Positions 19,707-29,224 are shown, counted from the first letter of the stretch. The stretch is DNA of 64,000 nt from Pseudomonas gingeri (GCF_013385425.1 NZ_JACAQA010000005.1:292344-356343), one strand, 5' to 3'. Numbers and translations are program-made. The notes: generated from the letters alone by a model not told the origin.

Positions 19707-19943
19707 CTAAGGCTCTTCGGCCTTGAGTTCCTTTTCCATTTTTTGCAGTTCCTGGGTAAATGCCTGGTCCAGAAGACTGGCTCGTTTGCGCCAGGGTTTG
19801 CGCTCCGGATCGGGTTGCGCGGCGTAGGTGGTGACAGCCCCGCCGTAAACATCCTTGTAACGTTGTTCCTGGCGCTCAAGTTCCGCGCGCAGTTCGTCTT
19901 TCGTCACAGTACTACCTAATTTGAGTTGAGTTATTGTCTTCAA
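19707..19943 (-). CDS. Small conserved protein, 78 aa
   Basis: A charged, helical, soluble protein ([22 protein letters not shown] ... [22 protein letters not shown]) predicted to form a short coiled coil. No cysteine or signal peptide. Codon use matches the host. It stands alone upstream of pitA on the same strand, separated by 216 nt. The family is not recognised. Confidence 0.6.
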   Translation of the reverse strand: MKTITQLKLGSTVTKDELRAELERQEQRYKDVYGGAVTTYAAQPDPERKPWRKRASLLDQAFTQELQKMEKELKAEEP

Positions 19944-20436
19944 TTAAACACAACCGCCCTGACGAGACGTTCAATCTCGGGCTTGAGCGCTGAGAGTCGG
20001 AACCCCTGTCGGGCCAGACGGCCTTGAGGTCGTACAGGGTATTATAGCGGTCGGTTTGACTGATACTATCGCGAAGATAAGGGAATTCGTCAACTTTGTT
20101 GGTGAGTTTTGTGGTGTAGGAGTTTTTAACTGTAACTTGAGGGCGAGGTAACCGCTGCCTGTTTTTTGACGACAGTTATCAATTCAAGTTGCAGTGCAAT
20201 AAACCCGATACTTGGAAATACAATCCCGGTTCTGTTGAGGCGCCGTTGTTCAATTTCTTGATCGACGCCCTGGGCGTGACCGCCAGAGGATTAAAAAAAC
20301 GGCCTCACTTCGTGGGTGAGGCCGGACCGACGCAGCCCTCCCGGTGGGTACCTGACCAGTATCCCGGGAAACCCGCAGCGGCGCGTCCAAGGTATAAGCT
20401 GCGGCGATCAGGGTCAATTGCGATTATCGGCCAGTG
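19944..20436. other. Intergenic region with a minus-strand intrinsic terminator
   Basis: No convincing gene. The perfect 9-bp stem CGGCCTCAC/GTGAGGCCG (20300-20324) is followed on the minus strand by seven T (TTTTTTTAA). That is an intrinsic terminator for leftward transcription, yet no leftward gene lies immediately to its right. It may end a small antisense or divergent RNA starting near the pcaR promoter. Confidence 0.5.
20292..20324 (-). terminator. Orphan minus-strand terminator
   Basis: A 9-bp GC-rich stem followed by T7 when read leftward. See the surrounding intergenic entry. No annotated leftward gene feeds it. Confidence 0.75.
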
Positions 20437-20451
20437 GTTCGATAATCGCAC
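20420..20451. promoter_or_regulatory. PcaR operator in the pcaR promoter
   Basis: GTTCGATAATCGCAC at 20437-20451 is, as I recall, the 15-bp sequence reported as the PcaR site at the P. putida pcaIJ promoter. An inverse partner GCGATTATCG lies at 20420-20429. The position, 79 nt ahead of the pcaR ATG, suits autoregulation. Confidence 0.75.
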
Positions 20452-20529
20452 AAAGTTGAGTGGCCCCGGCTTGCCTATCCGCCCGGGCCCGGCCTGTAAT
20501 GGGCCTCCACGGCAGACAAGGAACTTGTA

Positions 20530-21372
20530 ATGAACGACCAACTGCGTGATGCCTTCGCCTCCGTGGCACCGCCCATCGTCGCCTCGCCGGCCAAGCGTAT
20601 CCAGGCGTTTACCGGCGACCCCGACTTCATGACTTCGCTGGCTCGTGGCCTGGCGGTGGTGCAGGCGTTCCAGGAACGCAAGCGACACCTGACCATCGCG
20701 CAGATCAGCCACCGTACGGAAATTCCGCGGGCGGCGGTGCGACGCTGCCTGCATACCTTGATCAAGCTCGGTTATGCCACCACCGACGGACGGACCTATT
20801 CGCTGTTGCCCAAGGTCTTGACCCTGGGGCACGCCTACCTGTCCTCCACGCCCCTGGCGGTGTCGGCGCAGCCCTATCTCGATCGCATGAGCGAGCAACT
20901 GCACGAAGCCTGCAACATGGCGACCCTGGAAGGCGACGACATCCTCTATATCGCCCGCTCCGCCACCACCCGGCGGCTGATCTCGGTCGATCTTTCGGTG
21001 GGCGGCCGCTTGCCGGCCTATTGCACGTCCATGGGCCGAATCCTCCTGGCGGCGCTGGACGATGCTTCCTTGCACGAGTATCTCGAGCACGCCGACCTGC
21101 AGGCCAAGACCAGCCGGACCCTGCATACCCCCGACGCCTTGCTCGAATGCCTGCAACAGGTTCGCCAGCAAGGCTGGTGTATTGTCGACCAGGAACTGGA
21201 GCAAGGTTTGCGTTCGATTGCCGTACCGGTCTACGACGCCTCCGGGCAAGTGCTGGCGGCGCTGAACGTCAGCGCTCATGCCGGGCGTGTCAGCTGTAGC
21301 GAACTGGAGCAACGTTTCCTGCCGAGCATGCTCAAGGCCAGTCGTGAACTGAGTGCGCAGCTGTTTTCCTGA
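20530..21372 (+). CDS. pcaR: PcaR, IclR-family regulator of the beta-ketoadipate pathway
   Basis: 280 residues. The N-terminal winged HTH (FMTSLARGLAVVQAFQERKRHLTIAQISHRTEIPRAAVRRCLHTL) and the C-terminal IclR effector domain (ADRMSEQL to VPVYDASGQVLAALNVSAH region) are in place. In P. putida PcaR activates pca genes in response to beta-ketoadipate and represses itself. AAGGAA lies about 7 nt ahead of the ATG. The adjacent pcaIJF genes and PcaR-like operators on both sides support the call. Confidence 0.93.
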   Translation: MNDQLRDAFASVAPPIVASPAKRIQAFTGDPDFMTSLARGLAVVQAFQERKRHLTIAQISHRTEIPRAAVRRCLHTLIKLGYATTDGRTYSLLPKVLTLGHAYLSSTPLAVSAQPYLDRMSEQLHEACNMATLEGDDILYIARSATTRRLISVDLSVGGRLPAYCTSMGRILLAALDDASLHEYLEHADLQAKTSRTLHTPDALLECLQQVRQQGWCIVDQELEQGLRSIAVPVYDASGQVLAALNVSAHAGRVSCSELEQRFLPSMLKASRELSAQLFS

Positions 21373-21428
21373 GTCGACGCGGCTGCGCCTTCCTGGACGA
21401 ATCGCTTGAAGGATTAAACGGTAGCTTG

Positions 21429-21478
21429 CAAACAATCCGTTCGATTATCGAACAGTTAATCGATTATCGGATTGTTTG
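21429..21478. promoter_or_regulatory. PcaR operator cluster ahead of pcaI
   Basis: The 15-bp palindrome GTTCGATTATCGAAC (21439-21453) is followed by a second CGATTATCG half (21461-21469). The whole is enclosed by a perfect 10-bp inverted repeat, CAAACAATCC (21429-21438) and GGATTGTTTG (21469-21478). The site lies 89-138 nt before the pcaI ATG. Activation of pcaIJF by PcaR is inferred from the match to the known site. Confidence 0.75.
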
Positions 21479-21566
21479 GCCGCCGACCCCCGGCTTACCC
21501 TGAGCTCATCACGGCGCTGAATTTCGCGCCGCCCCTCAGGTGTGTTGAAACCGGGAGTCTGCATCC

Positions 21567-22424
21567 ATGGCTGAAATCCTTTCGCTGCATGACGCGGTGA
21601 AGCAGTTCGTCAACGACGGCGATACCGTCGCGCTCGAAGGCTTCACCCATCTGATTCCGACGGCGGCGGGTCATGAAATCATTCGTCAGGGCAAGAAAGA
21701 CCTGACGCTGGTACGCATGACGCCCGATCTGGTCTATGACCAGTTGATCGGTGCCGGTTGCGCCCGCAAGCTGATTTTCTCCTGGGGCGGCAATCCGGGC
21801 GTGGGCTCGCTGCACCGCCTGCGTGATGCCGTCGAGAAACACTGGCCGCACCCGCTGGAAATCGAAGAGCACAGCCATGCCGACCTGGCCAACGCCTATG
21901 TGGCCGGCGCCTCCGGCTTGCCGTTCGCGGTCCTGCGGGCCTATGCCGGCTCTGATCTGCCGAAGGTCAATCCGCTGATCAAGACGGTCACCTGTCCGTT
22001 CACCGGCGAAGTGCTGGCCGCCGTACCTTCGGTACGCCCGGATGTCACCGTGATCCATGCCCAGAAAGCCGACCGCAAGGGCAATGTGTTGCTCTGGGGC
22101 ATTCTCGGTGTACAGAAGGAGGCGGCCCTGGCGGCCAAGCGCTGCATCGTCACCGTCGAGGAAATCGTCGACGACCTGCAGGCGCCGATGAACGCCTGCG
22201 TCTTGCCGACCTGGGCCCTGAGCGCGGTGTGTCATGTCCCCGGCGGTGCCCATCCGTCCTACGCCCATGGCTATACCGAACGTGATAACCGTTTCTACCA
22301 GGCCTGGGACCCGATCGCCCGCGACCGCGCCACCTTCACCGCCTGGATCGACGAGTACATCCATGGCACCGCGAACTTTGCCGAGTTCCAGAGCAAACTG
22401 GCCCACGCTTCGGAGGTTAAGTGA
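21567..22424 (+). CDS. pcaI: PcaI, 3-oxoadipate CoA-transferase subunit A
   Basis: 285 residues. With PcaJ it transfers CoA from succinyl-CoA to beta-ketoadipate. Family I CoA-transferase alpha features include VNDGDTVALEGFTHLIPTAAG and FSWGGNPGVGSLHRLRDA. GGGAG precedes the ATG. It overlaps pcaJ by 4 nt. The enzyme is the 285-residue long form seen in pseudomonads. Confidence 0.92.
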   Translation: MAEILSLHDAVKQFVNDGDTVALEGFTHLIPTAAGHEIIRQGKKDLTLVRMTPDLVYDQLIGAGCARKLIFSWGGNPGVGSLHRLRDAVEKHWPHPLEIEEHSHADLANAYVAGASGLPFAVLRAYAGSDLPKVNPLIKTVTCPFTGEVLAAVPSVRPDVTVIHAQKADRKGNVLLWGILGVQKEAALAAKRCIVTVEEIVDDLQAPMNACVLPTWALSAVCHVPGGAHPSYAHGYTERDNRFYQAWDPIARDRATFTAWIDEYIHGTANFAEFQSKLAHASEVK

Positions 22425-23203
22425 TGACCTACACCACCAATGAAATGATGACGGTGGCCGCCGCCCGCCGCCTGAAGAACGGTTCGGTCTGCTTCGTCGG
22501 CATCGGCCTGCCCTCCAAGGCCGCCAACCTGGCGCGCCTGACCTCTTCGCCGGACGTGGTGCTGATCTATGAGTCGGGTCCGATTGGCGCCAAGCCCAGC
22601 GTGCTGCCGTTGTCCATCGGCGACGGCGAACTGGCGGAAACCGCCGACACCGTGGTGCCGACCGGCGAGATCTTCCGCTACTGGTTGCAGGGCGGGCGCA
22701 TCGATGTCGGCTTTCTCGGTGCGGCCCAGGTAGACCGTTTCGGCAACATCAACACCACCGTGGTCGGCGACTATTTCTCGCCCAAGGTCCGCCTGCCCGG
22801 TGCCGGTGGCGCCCCGGAAATCGCCGGCTCGGCGAAAAGCGTGCTGATCATCCTCAAGCAGTCGGCACGTTCCTTCGTCGACAAGCTGGACTTCATCACC
22901 TCGGTCGGTCACGGCGAAGGCGGTGATTCGCGCAAACGCCTGGGTCTGCCGGGGGCCGGCCCGGTGGGGATCATCACCGACCTGTGCATCATGGAGCCGC
23001 AAGCCCCCAGCCACGAGTTCGTGGTGACCGCGCTGCACCCGGGGGTGACCCGCGAGCAAGTGATCGCCGCCACCGGCTGGGCCGTGCGCTTTGCCGATCA
23101 GGTTGCGGTCAGCGATGCCCCCAGCGAGATCGAACTGAACGCCTTGCGCGACCTCGAAGCCCGCACCGCCGCGGCCCACGGCCAAACCCCTGGAGAAGCC
23201 TGA
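22421..23203 (+). CDS. pcaJ: PcaJ, 3-oxoadipate CoA-transferase subunit B
   Basis: 260 residues. It carries the catalytic glutamate in LIYESGPIGAKPS, which forms the glutamyl-CoA intermediate of family I CoA-transferases. DVGFLGAAQVDRFGNINTTVVGDY is the typical beta-subunit stretch. It overlaps pcaI (ATGA) and the next gene pcaF (TGATG), so all three are translationally coupled. Confidence 0.92.
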   Translation: MMTYTTNEMMTVAAARRLKNGSVCFVGIGLPSKAANLARLTSSPDVVLIYESGPIGAKPSVLPLSIGDGELAETADTVVPTGEIFRYWLQGGRIDVGFLGAAQVDRFGNINTTVVGDYFSPKVRLPGAGGAPEIAGSAKSVLIILKQSARSFVDKLDFITSVGHGEGGDSRKRLGLPGAGPVGIITDLCIMEPQAPSHEFVVTALHPGVTREQVIAATGWAVRFADQVAVSDAPSEIELNALRDLEARTAAAHGQTPGEA

Positions 23204-24405
23204 TGCGCGATGTCTTTATCTGTGACGCCATTCGTACCCCCATCGGTCGTTTCGGTGGCGGCCTGGCCGGCGTGCGCGCCGATGACCTGGCGGCTGTGCC
23301 GATCAAGGCGCTGATGGAACGCAACCCGTCGGTGAACTGGAACGAGCTCGATGAAGTGTTTCTCGGCTGTGCCAACCAGGCTGGCGAAGATAATCGCAAC
23401 GTCGCCCGTATGGCGCTGTTGCTGGCGGGGTTGCCGGAGACGGTGCCCGGCGTGACCCTCAATCGTCTCTGCGCCTCGGGAATGGACGCGATCGGCACCG
23501 CGTTCCGCGCCATTGCCAGCGGCGAAATGGAGCTGGCGATTGCCGGCGGCGTGGAGTCCATGTCCCGTGCCCCCTTCGTGATGGGCAAGGCCGACGCGGC
23601 GTTCTCCCGCAATATGAAACTGGAAGACACCACCATCGGCTGGCGTTTTATCAACCCGCTGATGCAGGCTCAATATGGTGTCGATGCGATGCCGCAGACC
23701 GCCGACAACGTGGCGGACGACTATCAGGTGTCCCGCGCCGACCAGGACGCTTTTGCCCTGCGCAGCCAGCAACGCACGGCTGTCGCCCAGGCCGCCGGTT
23801 TCTTCAGTGAGGAAATCGTGCCGGTGCGAATCGCCCACAAAAAAGGCGAAACCCTGGTCGAGCACGATGAGCATCCACGGGCGGACACGACGCTGGAGGC
23901 CCTGGCCCGGCTCAAGCCCGTCAACGGTCCGGACAAGACCGTCACCGCGGGCAATGCCTCGGGTGTCAACGATGGCGCCGCCGCGCTGATCCTGGCCTCC
24001 GCCGAGGCCGTGAAGAAACATGGCCTGACGGCCCGTGCCCGGGTGCTCGGCATGGCCAGTGCCGGTGTCGCGCCCCGGGTCATGGGGATCGGCCCGGTAC
24101 CGGCCGTGCGCAAGTTGACCGAGCGCCTGGGGCTGGCCGTCAGCGACTTCGACGTTATCGAACTGAATGAAGCCTTCGCCAGCCAGGGCCTGGCGGTGCT
24201 GCGCGAACTGGGCATCGCTGACGATGCGCCGCAGGTCAACCCGAACGGTGGTGCCATCGCCCTCGGTCATCCGCTGGGCATGAGCGGGGCCCGCCTGGTG
24301 CTGACAGCACTCCACCAGTTGGAAAAGACCGGCGGCAGCAAGGGCCTGGCAACCCTGTGTGTCGGCGTCGGGCAGGGGCTGGCGCTGGCGATTGAGCGGA
24401 TCTGA
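23203..24405 (+). CDS. pcaF: PcaF, beta-ketoadipyl-CoA thiolase
   Basis: 400 residues from the ATG at 23203, which shares its A with the pcaJ stop. The open frame upstream is only the overlap with pcaJ. Thiolase landmarks: active-site cysteine in LNRLCASGMDAIG (near residue 90), GGVESMSRAPFV, NEAFASQGLAVLR, GHPLGMSGARLV (histidine) and CVGVGQGLAL (second cysteine). It cleaves beta-ketoadipyl-CoA to succinyl-CoA and acetyl-CoA. Confidence 0.94.
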   Translation: MRDVFICDAIRTPIGRFGGGLAGVRADDLAAVPIKALMERNPSVNWNELDEVFLGCANQAGEDNRNVARMALLLAGLPETVPGVTLNRLCASGMDAIGTAFRAIASGEMELAIAGGVESMSRAPFVMGKADAAFSRNMKLEDTTIGWRFINPLMQAQYGVDAMPQTADNVADDYQVSRADQDAFALRSQQRTAVAQAAGFFSEEIVPVRIAHKKGETLVEHDEHPRADTTLEALARLKPVNGPDKTVTAGNASGVNDGAAALILASAEAVKKHGLTARARVLGMASAGVAPRVMGIGPVPAVRKLTERLGLAVSDFDVIELNEAFASQGLAVLRELGIADDAPQVNPNGGAIALGHPLGMSGARLVLTALHQLEKTGGSKGLATLCVGVGQGLALAIERI

Positions 24406-24427
24406 GATCCACAGGCAACAAAACAGG

Positions 24428-24462
24428 CGCCCGGATGACTGCCACGCACTGTCATTCGGGCG
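24428..24462. other. Hairpin between pcaF and pcaT
   Basis: CGCCCGGATGAC (24428-24439) pairs with GTCATTCGGGCG (24451-24462) with one G-T wobble. No T-run follows on the plus strand. It may stabilise the upstream message or mark the operon break before pcaT. Confidence 0.45.
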
Positions 24463-24533
24463 AATGTTCTTGCAAAACAGGTCTGTTGCAAAGTATGTCT
24501 AGACTGCAACTTACCTCCTTCGAGTGATGAGAC

Positions 24534-25829
24534 ATGACAACAACAACGATGCCGTACACCTCCGAAGAACGTAACAAGAGAATTTTTGCGATTGTCGGTG
24601 CTTCTTCCGGCAACCTGGTCGAGTGGTTCGACTTCTACGTCTATGCCTTCTGCGCGATCTATTTCGCCCCGGCGTTTTTTCCGTCTGGCGACCCTACGGC
24701 GCAGTTGCTCAACACCGCCGGTGTGTTCGCCGCCGGCTTTCTGATGCGGCCCATCGGTGGCTGGCTGTTCGGCCGCGTGGCCGACAAACATGGCCGCAAG
24801 AACTCGATGATGATCTCGGTGCTGATGATGTGCGGTGGCTCCCTGGTCATCGCCTTCCTGCCTACCTACGCGTCCATCGGTGCCTGGGCACCGTTTCTGC
24901 TGCTGGTCGCGCGTCTGTTCCAGGGGCTGTCGGTGGGCGGTGAATACGGCACCACCGCGACCTATATGAGTGAAGTGGCCCTGCGTGGCCAGCGTGGCTT
25001 CTTCGCCTCGTTCCAGTACGTGACCCTGATCGGCGGCCAGTTGCTGGCGGTGCTGGTACTGGTGATCCTGCAGCAGTTCCTTACCGACCCGGAGCTCAAG
25101 GCCTGGGGCTGGAGGATTCCATTTGTGATCGGTGCCATCGCGGCGTTGATCTCGCTGTTGCTGCGTCGCGCCCTGAAGGAAACCACCAGCAAGGAAACCC
25201 GCCAGGACAAGGACGCCGGCAGCATCCGGGCGTTGTTCCGCGATCACAAGGCCGCCTTTATCACCGTGCTCGGCTACACCGCCGGCGGCTCGCTGATTTT
25301 CTACACCTTCACCACGTACATGCAGAAGTACCTGGTGAATACCGCCGGCATGACGGCCAAGACCGCCAGTTTCATCATGACTGCCGTACTCTTCCTCTAT
25401 ATGTGCATGCAGCCGTTGTTCGGCCTGCTCTCGGACCGCATCGGCCGGCGTAACAGCATGCTCTGGTTCGGCGCCCTGGGGACCCTGTGCACGGTGCCGA
25501 TCCTGCTGACCCTGAAGACCGTGACCAGCCCGTTCCTGGCCTTTGTGCTGATCACCCTGGCACTGGCGATCGTCAGTTTCTACACCTCCATCAGCGGCCT
25601 GGTCAAAGCCGAGATGTTCCCGGTCCAGGTGCGCGCATTGGGCGTGGGCCTGGCCTACGCGGTGGCGAATGCGATCTTCGGTGGCTCGGCGGAATACGTG
25701 GCCCTGAACCTGAAGTCGGTGGGAATGGAAAACGCCTTCTACTGGTATGTGACGGTGATGATGGCGGTGGCCTTCCTGTTCAGCCTGCGCCTGCCGAAAG
25801 AAGCGGCCTACCTGCACCACGATCATTGA
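24534..25829 (+). CDS. pcaT: PcaT-like MFS dicarboxylate/beta-ketoadipate:H+ symporter
   Basis: 431 residues, twelve membrane segments. The metabolite:H+ symporter signatures are [19 protein letters not shown] (26-44), [18 protein letters not shown] (about 77-94) and [22 protein letters not shown] (about 125-146). This is the subfamily of PcaT, ShiA and KgtP. Position directly after pcaF and before pcaD supports beta-ketoadipate uptake; the substrate is inferred. Confidence 0.85.
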   Translation: MTTTTMPYTSEERNKRIFAIVGASSGNLVEWFDFYVYAFCAIYFAPAFFPSGDPTAQLLNTAGVFAAGFLMRPIGGWLFGRVADKHGRKNSMMISVLMMCGGSLVIAFLPTYASIGAWAPFLLLVARLFQGLSVGGEYGTTATYMSEVALRGQRGFFASFQYVTLIGGQLLAVLVLVILQQFLTDPELKAWGWRIPFVIGAIAALISLLLRRALKETTSKETRQDKDAGSIRALFRDHKAAFITVLGYTAGGSLIFYTFTTYMQKYLVNTAGMTAKTASFIMTAVLFLYMCMQPLFGLLSDRIGRRNSMLWFGALGTLCTVPILLTLKTVTSPFLAFVLITLALAIVSFYTSISGLVKAEMFPVQVRALGVGLAYAVANAIFGGSAEYVALNLKSVGMENAFYWYVTVMMAVAFLFSLRLPKEAAYLHHDH

Positions 25830-25837
25830 TCGGTTCG

Positions 25838-25860
25838 CGCGCGTCCTTTACGGACGCGCG
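25838..25860. other. GC-rich hairpin between pcaT and pcaD
   Basis: CGCGCGTCC-TTTAC-GGACGCGCG, perfect 9-bp stem, in the 66-nt gap where other pseudomonads carry pcaB between pcaT and pcaD. No T-run of note follows until GGGTTTTTATTT about 10 nt later, so weak termination or processing is possible. No recognisable pcaB remnant is present. Confidence 0.5.
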
Positions 25861-25895
25861 TCAATACGTTGGGTTTTTATTTGAAGGGGATAACC

Positions 25896-26690
25896 GTGGG
25901 TTTCGTACGACTTGCCGAAGGTGAACTGCATTACCAGCTTGATGGACCGCCCGAGGCTCCGGTACTGGTGCTGTCCAACTCGCTGGGCACTGACCTGGGG
26001 ATGTGGGACACCCAGATTCCGCTGTTTGCCGAGCACTTTCGGGTACTGCGTTACGACACCCGTGGCCATGGCCGCTCGCTGGTGACACCCGGGCCTTACA
26101 GCATCGAGCAATTGGGGCGTGACGTCCTGGCGTTGCTCGACGCACTGAATATCGAGCGGGCGCACTTCTGCGGCCTGTCCATGGGCGGTCTGATCGGCCA
26201 ATGGTTGGGCATCAATGCCGGCCATCGCCTGCACCGGCTGATTGTCTGCAATACGGCCGCCAAGATTGGCGATGCGGCCGGCTGGAATCCACGGATCGAA
26301 GCCGTTTCGACGGGCGGCCAGGCGGCGATGCGGGCCCTGCGCGACGGGGCGGTTTCACGCTGGTTCACCCCGGCATTCGTCGAGGCGCACCCGGATCGGG
26401 TCAAACCGATTACCGAGATGCTCGCGGCCACCTCGCCCGAGGGCTATGCGGCCAACTGCTGCGCCGTGCGCGACGCCGATTTTCGCGATCAGTTGACGCA
26501 GATCCAGCTGCCGTTGCTGGTGATTTCCGGCAGCGAGGACGCGGTGACGCCGCCTTCGGGCGGGATCTTTATCCAGCAGCACGTCGAGGGCGCCGAATAC
26601 GCCGAGTTCCATGCCGCGCACCTGTCCAACGTGCAGGCCGGCGACGGCTTCAGCCAGCGGGTGCTGGATTTCCTGTCCGCCAGGGTGTGA
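25896..26690 (+). CDS. pcaD: PcaD, 3-oxoadipate enol-lactonase
   Basis: 264 residues using the GTG at 25896, which has GAAGGGGA six nt ahead and gives MGFVRLAEGELHYQLDGP, the usual PcaD start. The in-frame ATG-like extension to 25869 would include the ribosome site. Alpha/beta-hydrolase fold: nucleophile serine in GLSMGGLIGQ, aspartate near GSEDAVTP, histidine in AAHLSN. It hydrolyses beta-ketoadipate enol-lactone, the point where catechol and protocatechuate branches meet. Confidence 0.92.
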   Translation: MGFVRLAEGELHYQLDGPPEAPVLVLSNSLGTDLGMWDTQIPLFAEHFRVLRYDTRGHGRSLVTPGPYSIEQLGRDVLALLDALNIERAHFCGLSMGGLIGQWLGINAGHRLHRLIVCNTAAKIGDAAGWNPRIEAVSTGGQAAMRALRDGAVSRWFTPAFVEAHPDRVKPITEMLAATSPEGYAANCCAVRDADFRDQLTQIQLPLLVISGSEDAVTPPSGGIFIQQHVEGAEYAEFHAAHLSNVQAGDGFSQRVLDFLSARV

Positions 26691-26819
26691 AACGTTCCGA
26701 GTGAAATCCTTCTCTTTTAGATGAAACTTTCACTGCGGCCTGAACGCCTTCGCGGATGTTGTGCTCTGATAAGGGCGATGGCCCTTCTGCCATTGCCTTG
26801 ATCCGGACCCACCCCATCC

Positions 26820-27719
26820 ATGAAGTCGTTTGCTGCATTGCTGTCAGGGCTCGTGATCGCCACGAGCCTTGCCGCTTGCATCGGTCCGCCGATGCCCCTG
26901 ACACCCCAAACCGAACAGGCCCTGCGTTCGCAGCCGCCGATCCGTTTTCTGCTGAGCTTCGATGACGGTCCCAACGCCTCGAGTTTCTGGAACCCGACGG
27001 CGTCGGTGCTCGATGACTTGGCGCATAACCCGATCCAACCGGGAATCAAGGCGATATTTTTCGTCCAGACCCGTGCCACCCGAGCGGGTAACAGCGACAT
27101 CGGTCGTGCGCTGATGCGTCGCGAGCATGCCGAAGGGCATATCCTCGGCTTTCATACCGCGACCCCCTCGCACACCAATCACCGCTCCTTGAGCCCGGAA
27201 GAACTGGAGCAGTCGCTCAACAATGGCATTGCGGACATTACGGCGATCACCGGCGCGCCGCCGACGATCCTGCGTCCGCCGTTCTGGAACTACGACAAGC
27301 GCACCTTCGCCGCTTACCAGCAGCATGGCCTGCACGTGTTGTTGACCGACCTGAGTGCCAATGACGGCAAGGTCTGGGGTATCACCGCCAGCCCGCAGCG
27401 GCGAGCCAACCTGCTCAAGCACCTGGCCGAAGTCCGCGAACAGATCGCCCGTGGTGAAATGCCGGTGGTCGATGGGGTGATTCCGGTGGTGGTGACCTTT
27501 CACGACCTCAATCGCTACACCGCCCGGCATATGCAGGAATATCTGCAGATCCTGATGGACTGCGCACGGGACACCGGCGTGCGGACCGCCGAGCAGCCTT
27601 TCTATACGGACAGTTCGACCTTGTTGCGAGCGATCATGGCGCGCACGGTGCATGACAGCACCGTGCCCGTGCACCTGCCGGGGTTCTGGAATTGGTGGTG
27701 GGACGGCGATTCCCACTAG
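26820..27719 (+). CDS. Polysaccharide deacetylase-family lipoprotein
   Basis: 299 residues. A signal peptide with lipobox SLAAC puts the lipidated cysteine at residue 20. The NodB-type domain shows motif 1 FDDGPN (about 47-52), motif 2 FHTATPSH with the metal histidines, and motif 3 RPPFWNYD. It would remove acetyl groups from a polysaccharide or peptidoglycan in the periplasm; substrate unknown. It is not obviously linked to neighbours and converges on the efflux operon. Confidence 0.85.
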   Translation: MKSFAALLSGLVIATSLAACIGPPMPLTPQTEQALRSQPPIRFLLSFDDGPNASSFWNPTASVLDDLAHNPIQPGIKAIFFVQTRATRAGNSDIGRALMRREHAEGHILGFHTATPSHTNHRSLSPEELEQSLNNGIADITAITGAPPTILRPPFWNYDKRTFAAYQQHGLHVLLTDLSANDGKVWGITASPQRRANLLKHLAEVREQIARGEMPVVDGVIPVVVTFHDLNRYTARHMQEYLQILMDCARDTGVRTAEQPFYTDSSTLLRAIMARTVHDSTVPVHLPGFWNWWWDGDSH

Positions 27720-27734
27720 CCCTTTTGTCCAGGT

Positions 27735-27763
27735 AAAAAAAGCCCACCTGGAAGCGGTGGGCT
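27735..27763 (-). terminator. Terminator of the RND efflux operon
   Basis: AGCCCACC (27741-27748) pairs with GGTGGGCT (27756-27763). On the minus strand the stem is followed by T7 (AGCCCACC then TTTTTTACC read leftward). It sits directly after the outer-membrane factor gene. Confidence 0.9.
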
Positions 27764-27772
27764 GGTGAGGGA

Positions 27773-29224
27773 TCAGCCTTTCGGCGGTTCCTCGGAGATC
27801 GGCTTGGCCTGGCCGCTGTTTTCGTACCAGCCACCGCCGAGGGCCTTGTACAGGTTGACCTCGCTGGTGAGCTGCGACAGGCGATCGCTGATCAGCGATT
27901 GCTGGGCACTGAACAACGAGCGCTGGGCATCGAGGAAGGTCAGGTTGCTGTCGACACCAATGCGATAGCGACGCTCGGCCAGGCGGTAGTAATCCTGGTT
28001 GGCGGCGACCAGGTCACGCTGGGCCTGCAACTGCTGGTTGAAGGTCTGGCGTGCGGCCAGGCCATCGGAGACTTCCTGGAAGCCGGTCTGAATGGCTTTC
28101 TCGTAATTGGCGACGCTGATGTCTTTCTGGATTTTCGAGTAATCCAGGCTGGCTTTCAGGCTACCGGCGTTGAAGATCGGAATGTTGATGCTCGGTGCGA
28201 ACGACCAGGTTCCCGAACCGCCCTTGAACAGACCGCCCATGTCCGGGCTCAAGGTCCCGGCATTGGCGGTCAGGCTGATGCTTGGGAAGAACGCTGCGCG
28301 GGCGGCGCCGATATTGGCGTTGGCCGCCTGCAACTGGTGCTCGGCGCCGAGAATATCCGGACGTCGTTGCAGCAGCTCGGACGGCAGGCCGGCCGGCATG
28401 TCGCTGAGCAGCTTGGCCGACAGCGGTTGAGCCGTCGGCAGGTTGGCCGGGATACCGCTACCGAGCAACAGGGTCAGGTTGTTCTGGTCCTGGGCCACCT
28501 GGCGGGTGAATTGTGCCAGGCTGCTGCGGGCACCTTCTACGGAGGTCCGCGCCTGGCTCACATCCAGGGCGGAAGCCACGCCGACTTCGTTACTGCGTGC
28601 GGTCAGCTTGTAGCTTTCCTCATAGGCCGACAGGGTGTTCTGGGTCAGCTTGAGCAGTTCCTTGTCGGCCTGCCAGGTCAGGTAGGCGTTGGCCACACTG
28701 GCCACCAGGCTGATCTGGGTGGTGCGGCGGGCTTCTTCGCTGGCGAAGTAAGTCTGCAGTGCCTGCTCGCTCAAGCTACGGACGCGGCCGAACAGGTCCA
28801 GCTCATAGGAACTGACGCCGAGGGTCGCCGAGTACTGGCTGTTGATCGTTTCCCTGCCGGTGCTCGAGACGGCGGCCGGCACCCGTTGCCGACTGCCGTT
28901 GCCATTGGCCGTGACCGCCGGGAACAGGTCCGCGCGCTGGATCTGGTACTGGGCGCGGTAGGCGTCGATATTCAATGCCGCGACCCGCAGGTCGCGGTTG
29001 TTTTCCAGGGCCACCTGGATCAGCTGTTGCAGTGCCGGGTCGTTGAAGAACTGGCGCCAGCCCTGTTCGGCGGCCGCGACATTCGCCGCCTGGGCCGGCG
29101 AGTAGGCCGGTCCTTGCGGGTACTGCGCCGCTACCGGCGCTTCGGGGCGCTGGTAGTCGGGGATCAACGAGCAACCGCTGAGCACGAAGGCCGCGACCGC
29201 TACACTGAGAAGGGACTTGCTCAT
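27773..29224 (-). CDS. emhC: Outer-membrane efflux lipoprotein, OprM/TtgC/EmhC type
   Basis: 483 residues. The lipobox VLSGC places the lipid-anchored cysteine at residue 18. Two RND_OM-factor (OEP) repeats follow, with [11 protein letters not shown] near the centre and [18 protein letters not shown] typical of the NodT/OprM family. It forms the trimeric channel for the upstream pump. It overlaps the RND gene by 4 nt. The gene name follows the P. fluorescens emhABC / P. putida ttgABC homologues. Confidence 0.88.
   Translation of the reverse strand: MSKSLLSVAVAAFVLSGCSLIPDYQRPEAPVAAQYPQGPAYSPAQAANVAAAEQGWRQFFNDPALQQLIQVALENNRDLRVAALNIDAYRAQYQIQRADLFPAVTANGNGSRQRVPAAVSSTGRETINSQYSATLGVSSYELDLFGRVRSLSEQALQTYFASEEARRTTQISLVASVANAYLTWQADKELLKLTQNTLSAYEESYKLTARSNEVGVASALDVSQARTSVEGARSSLAQFTRQVAQDQNNLTLLLGSGIPANLPTAQPLSAKLLSDMPAGLPSELLQRRPDILGAEHQLQAANANIGAARAAFFPSISLTANAGTLSPDMGGLFKGGSGTWSFAPSINIPIFNAGSLKASLDYSKIQKDISVANYEKAIQTGFQEVSDGLAARQTFNQQLQAQRDLVAANQDYYRLAERRYRIGVDSNLTFLDAQRSLFSAQQSLISDRLSQLTSEVNLYKALGGGWYENSGQAKPISEEPPKG

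Noticed and set aside
20189..20530. 113-codon plus-strand frame before pcaR
   Set aside because: Runs through a terminator and the PcaR operator with no protein-like pattern.
22984..23202. N-terminal extension of the pcaF frame
   Set aside because: Lies wholly within pcaJ; the ATG at 23203 gives the normal thiolase start.
25830..25895. Possible pcaB remnant between pcaT and pcaD
   Set aside because: Only a hairpin and the pcaD ribosome site are present; no pcaB-like residues in any frame.
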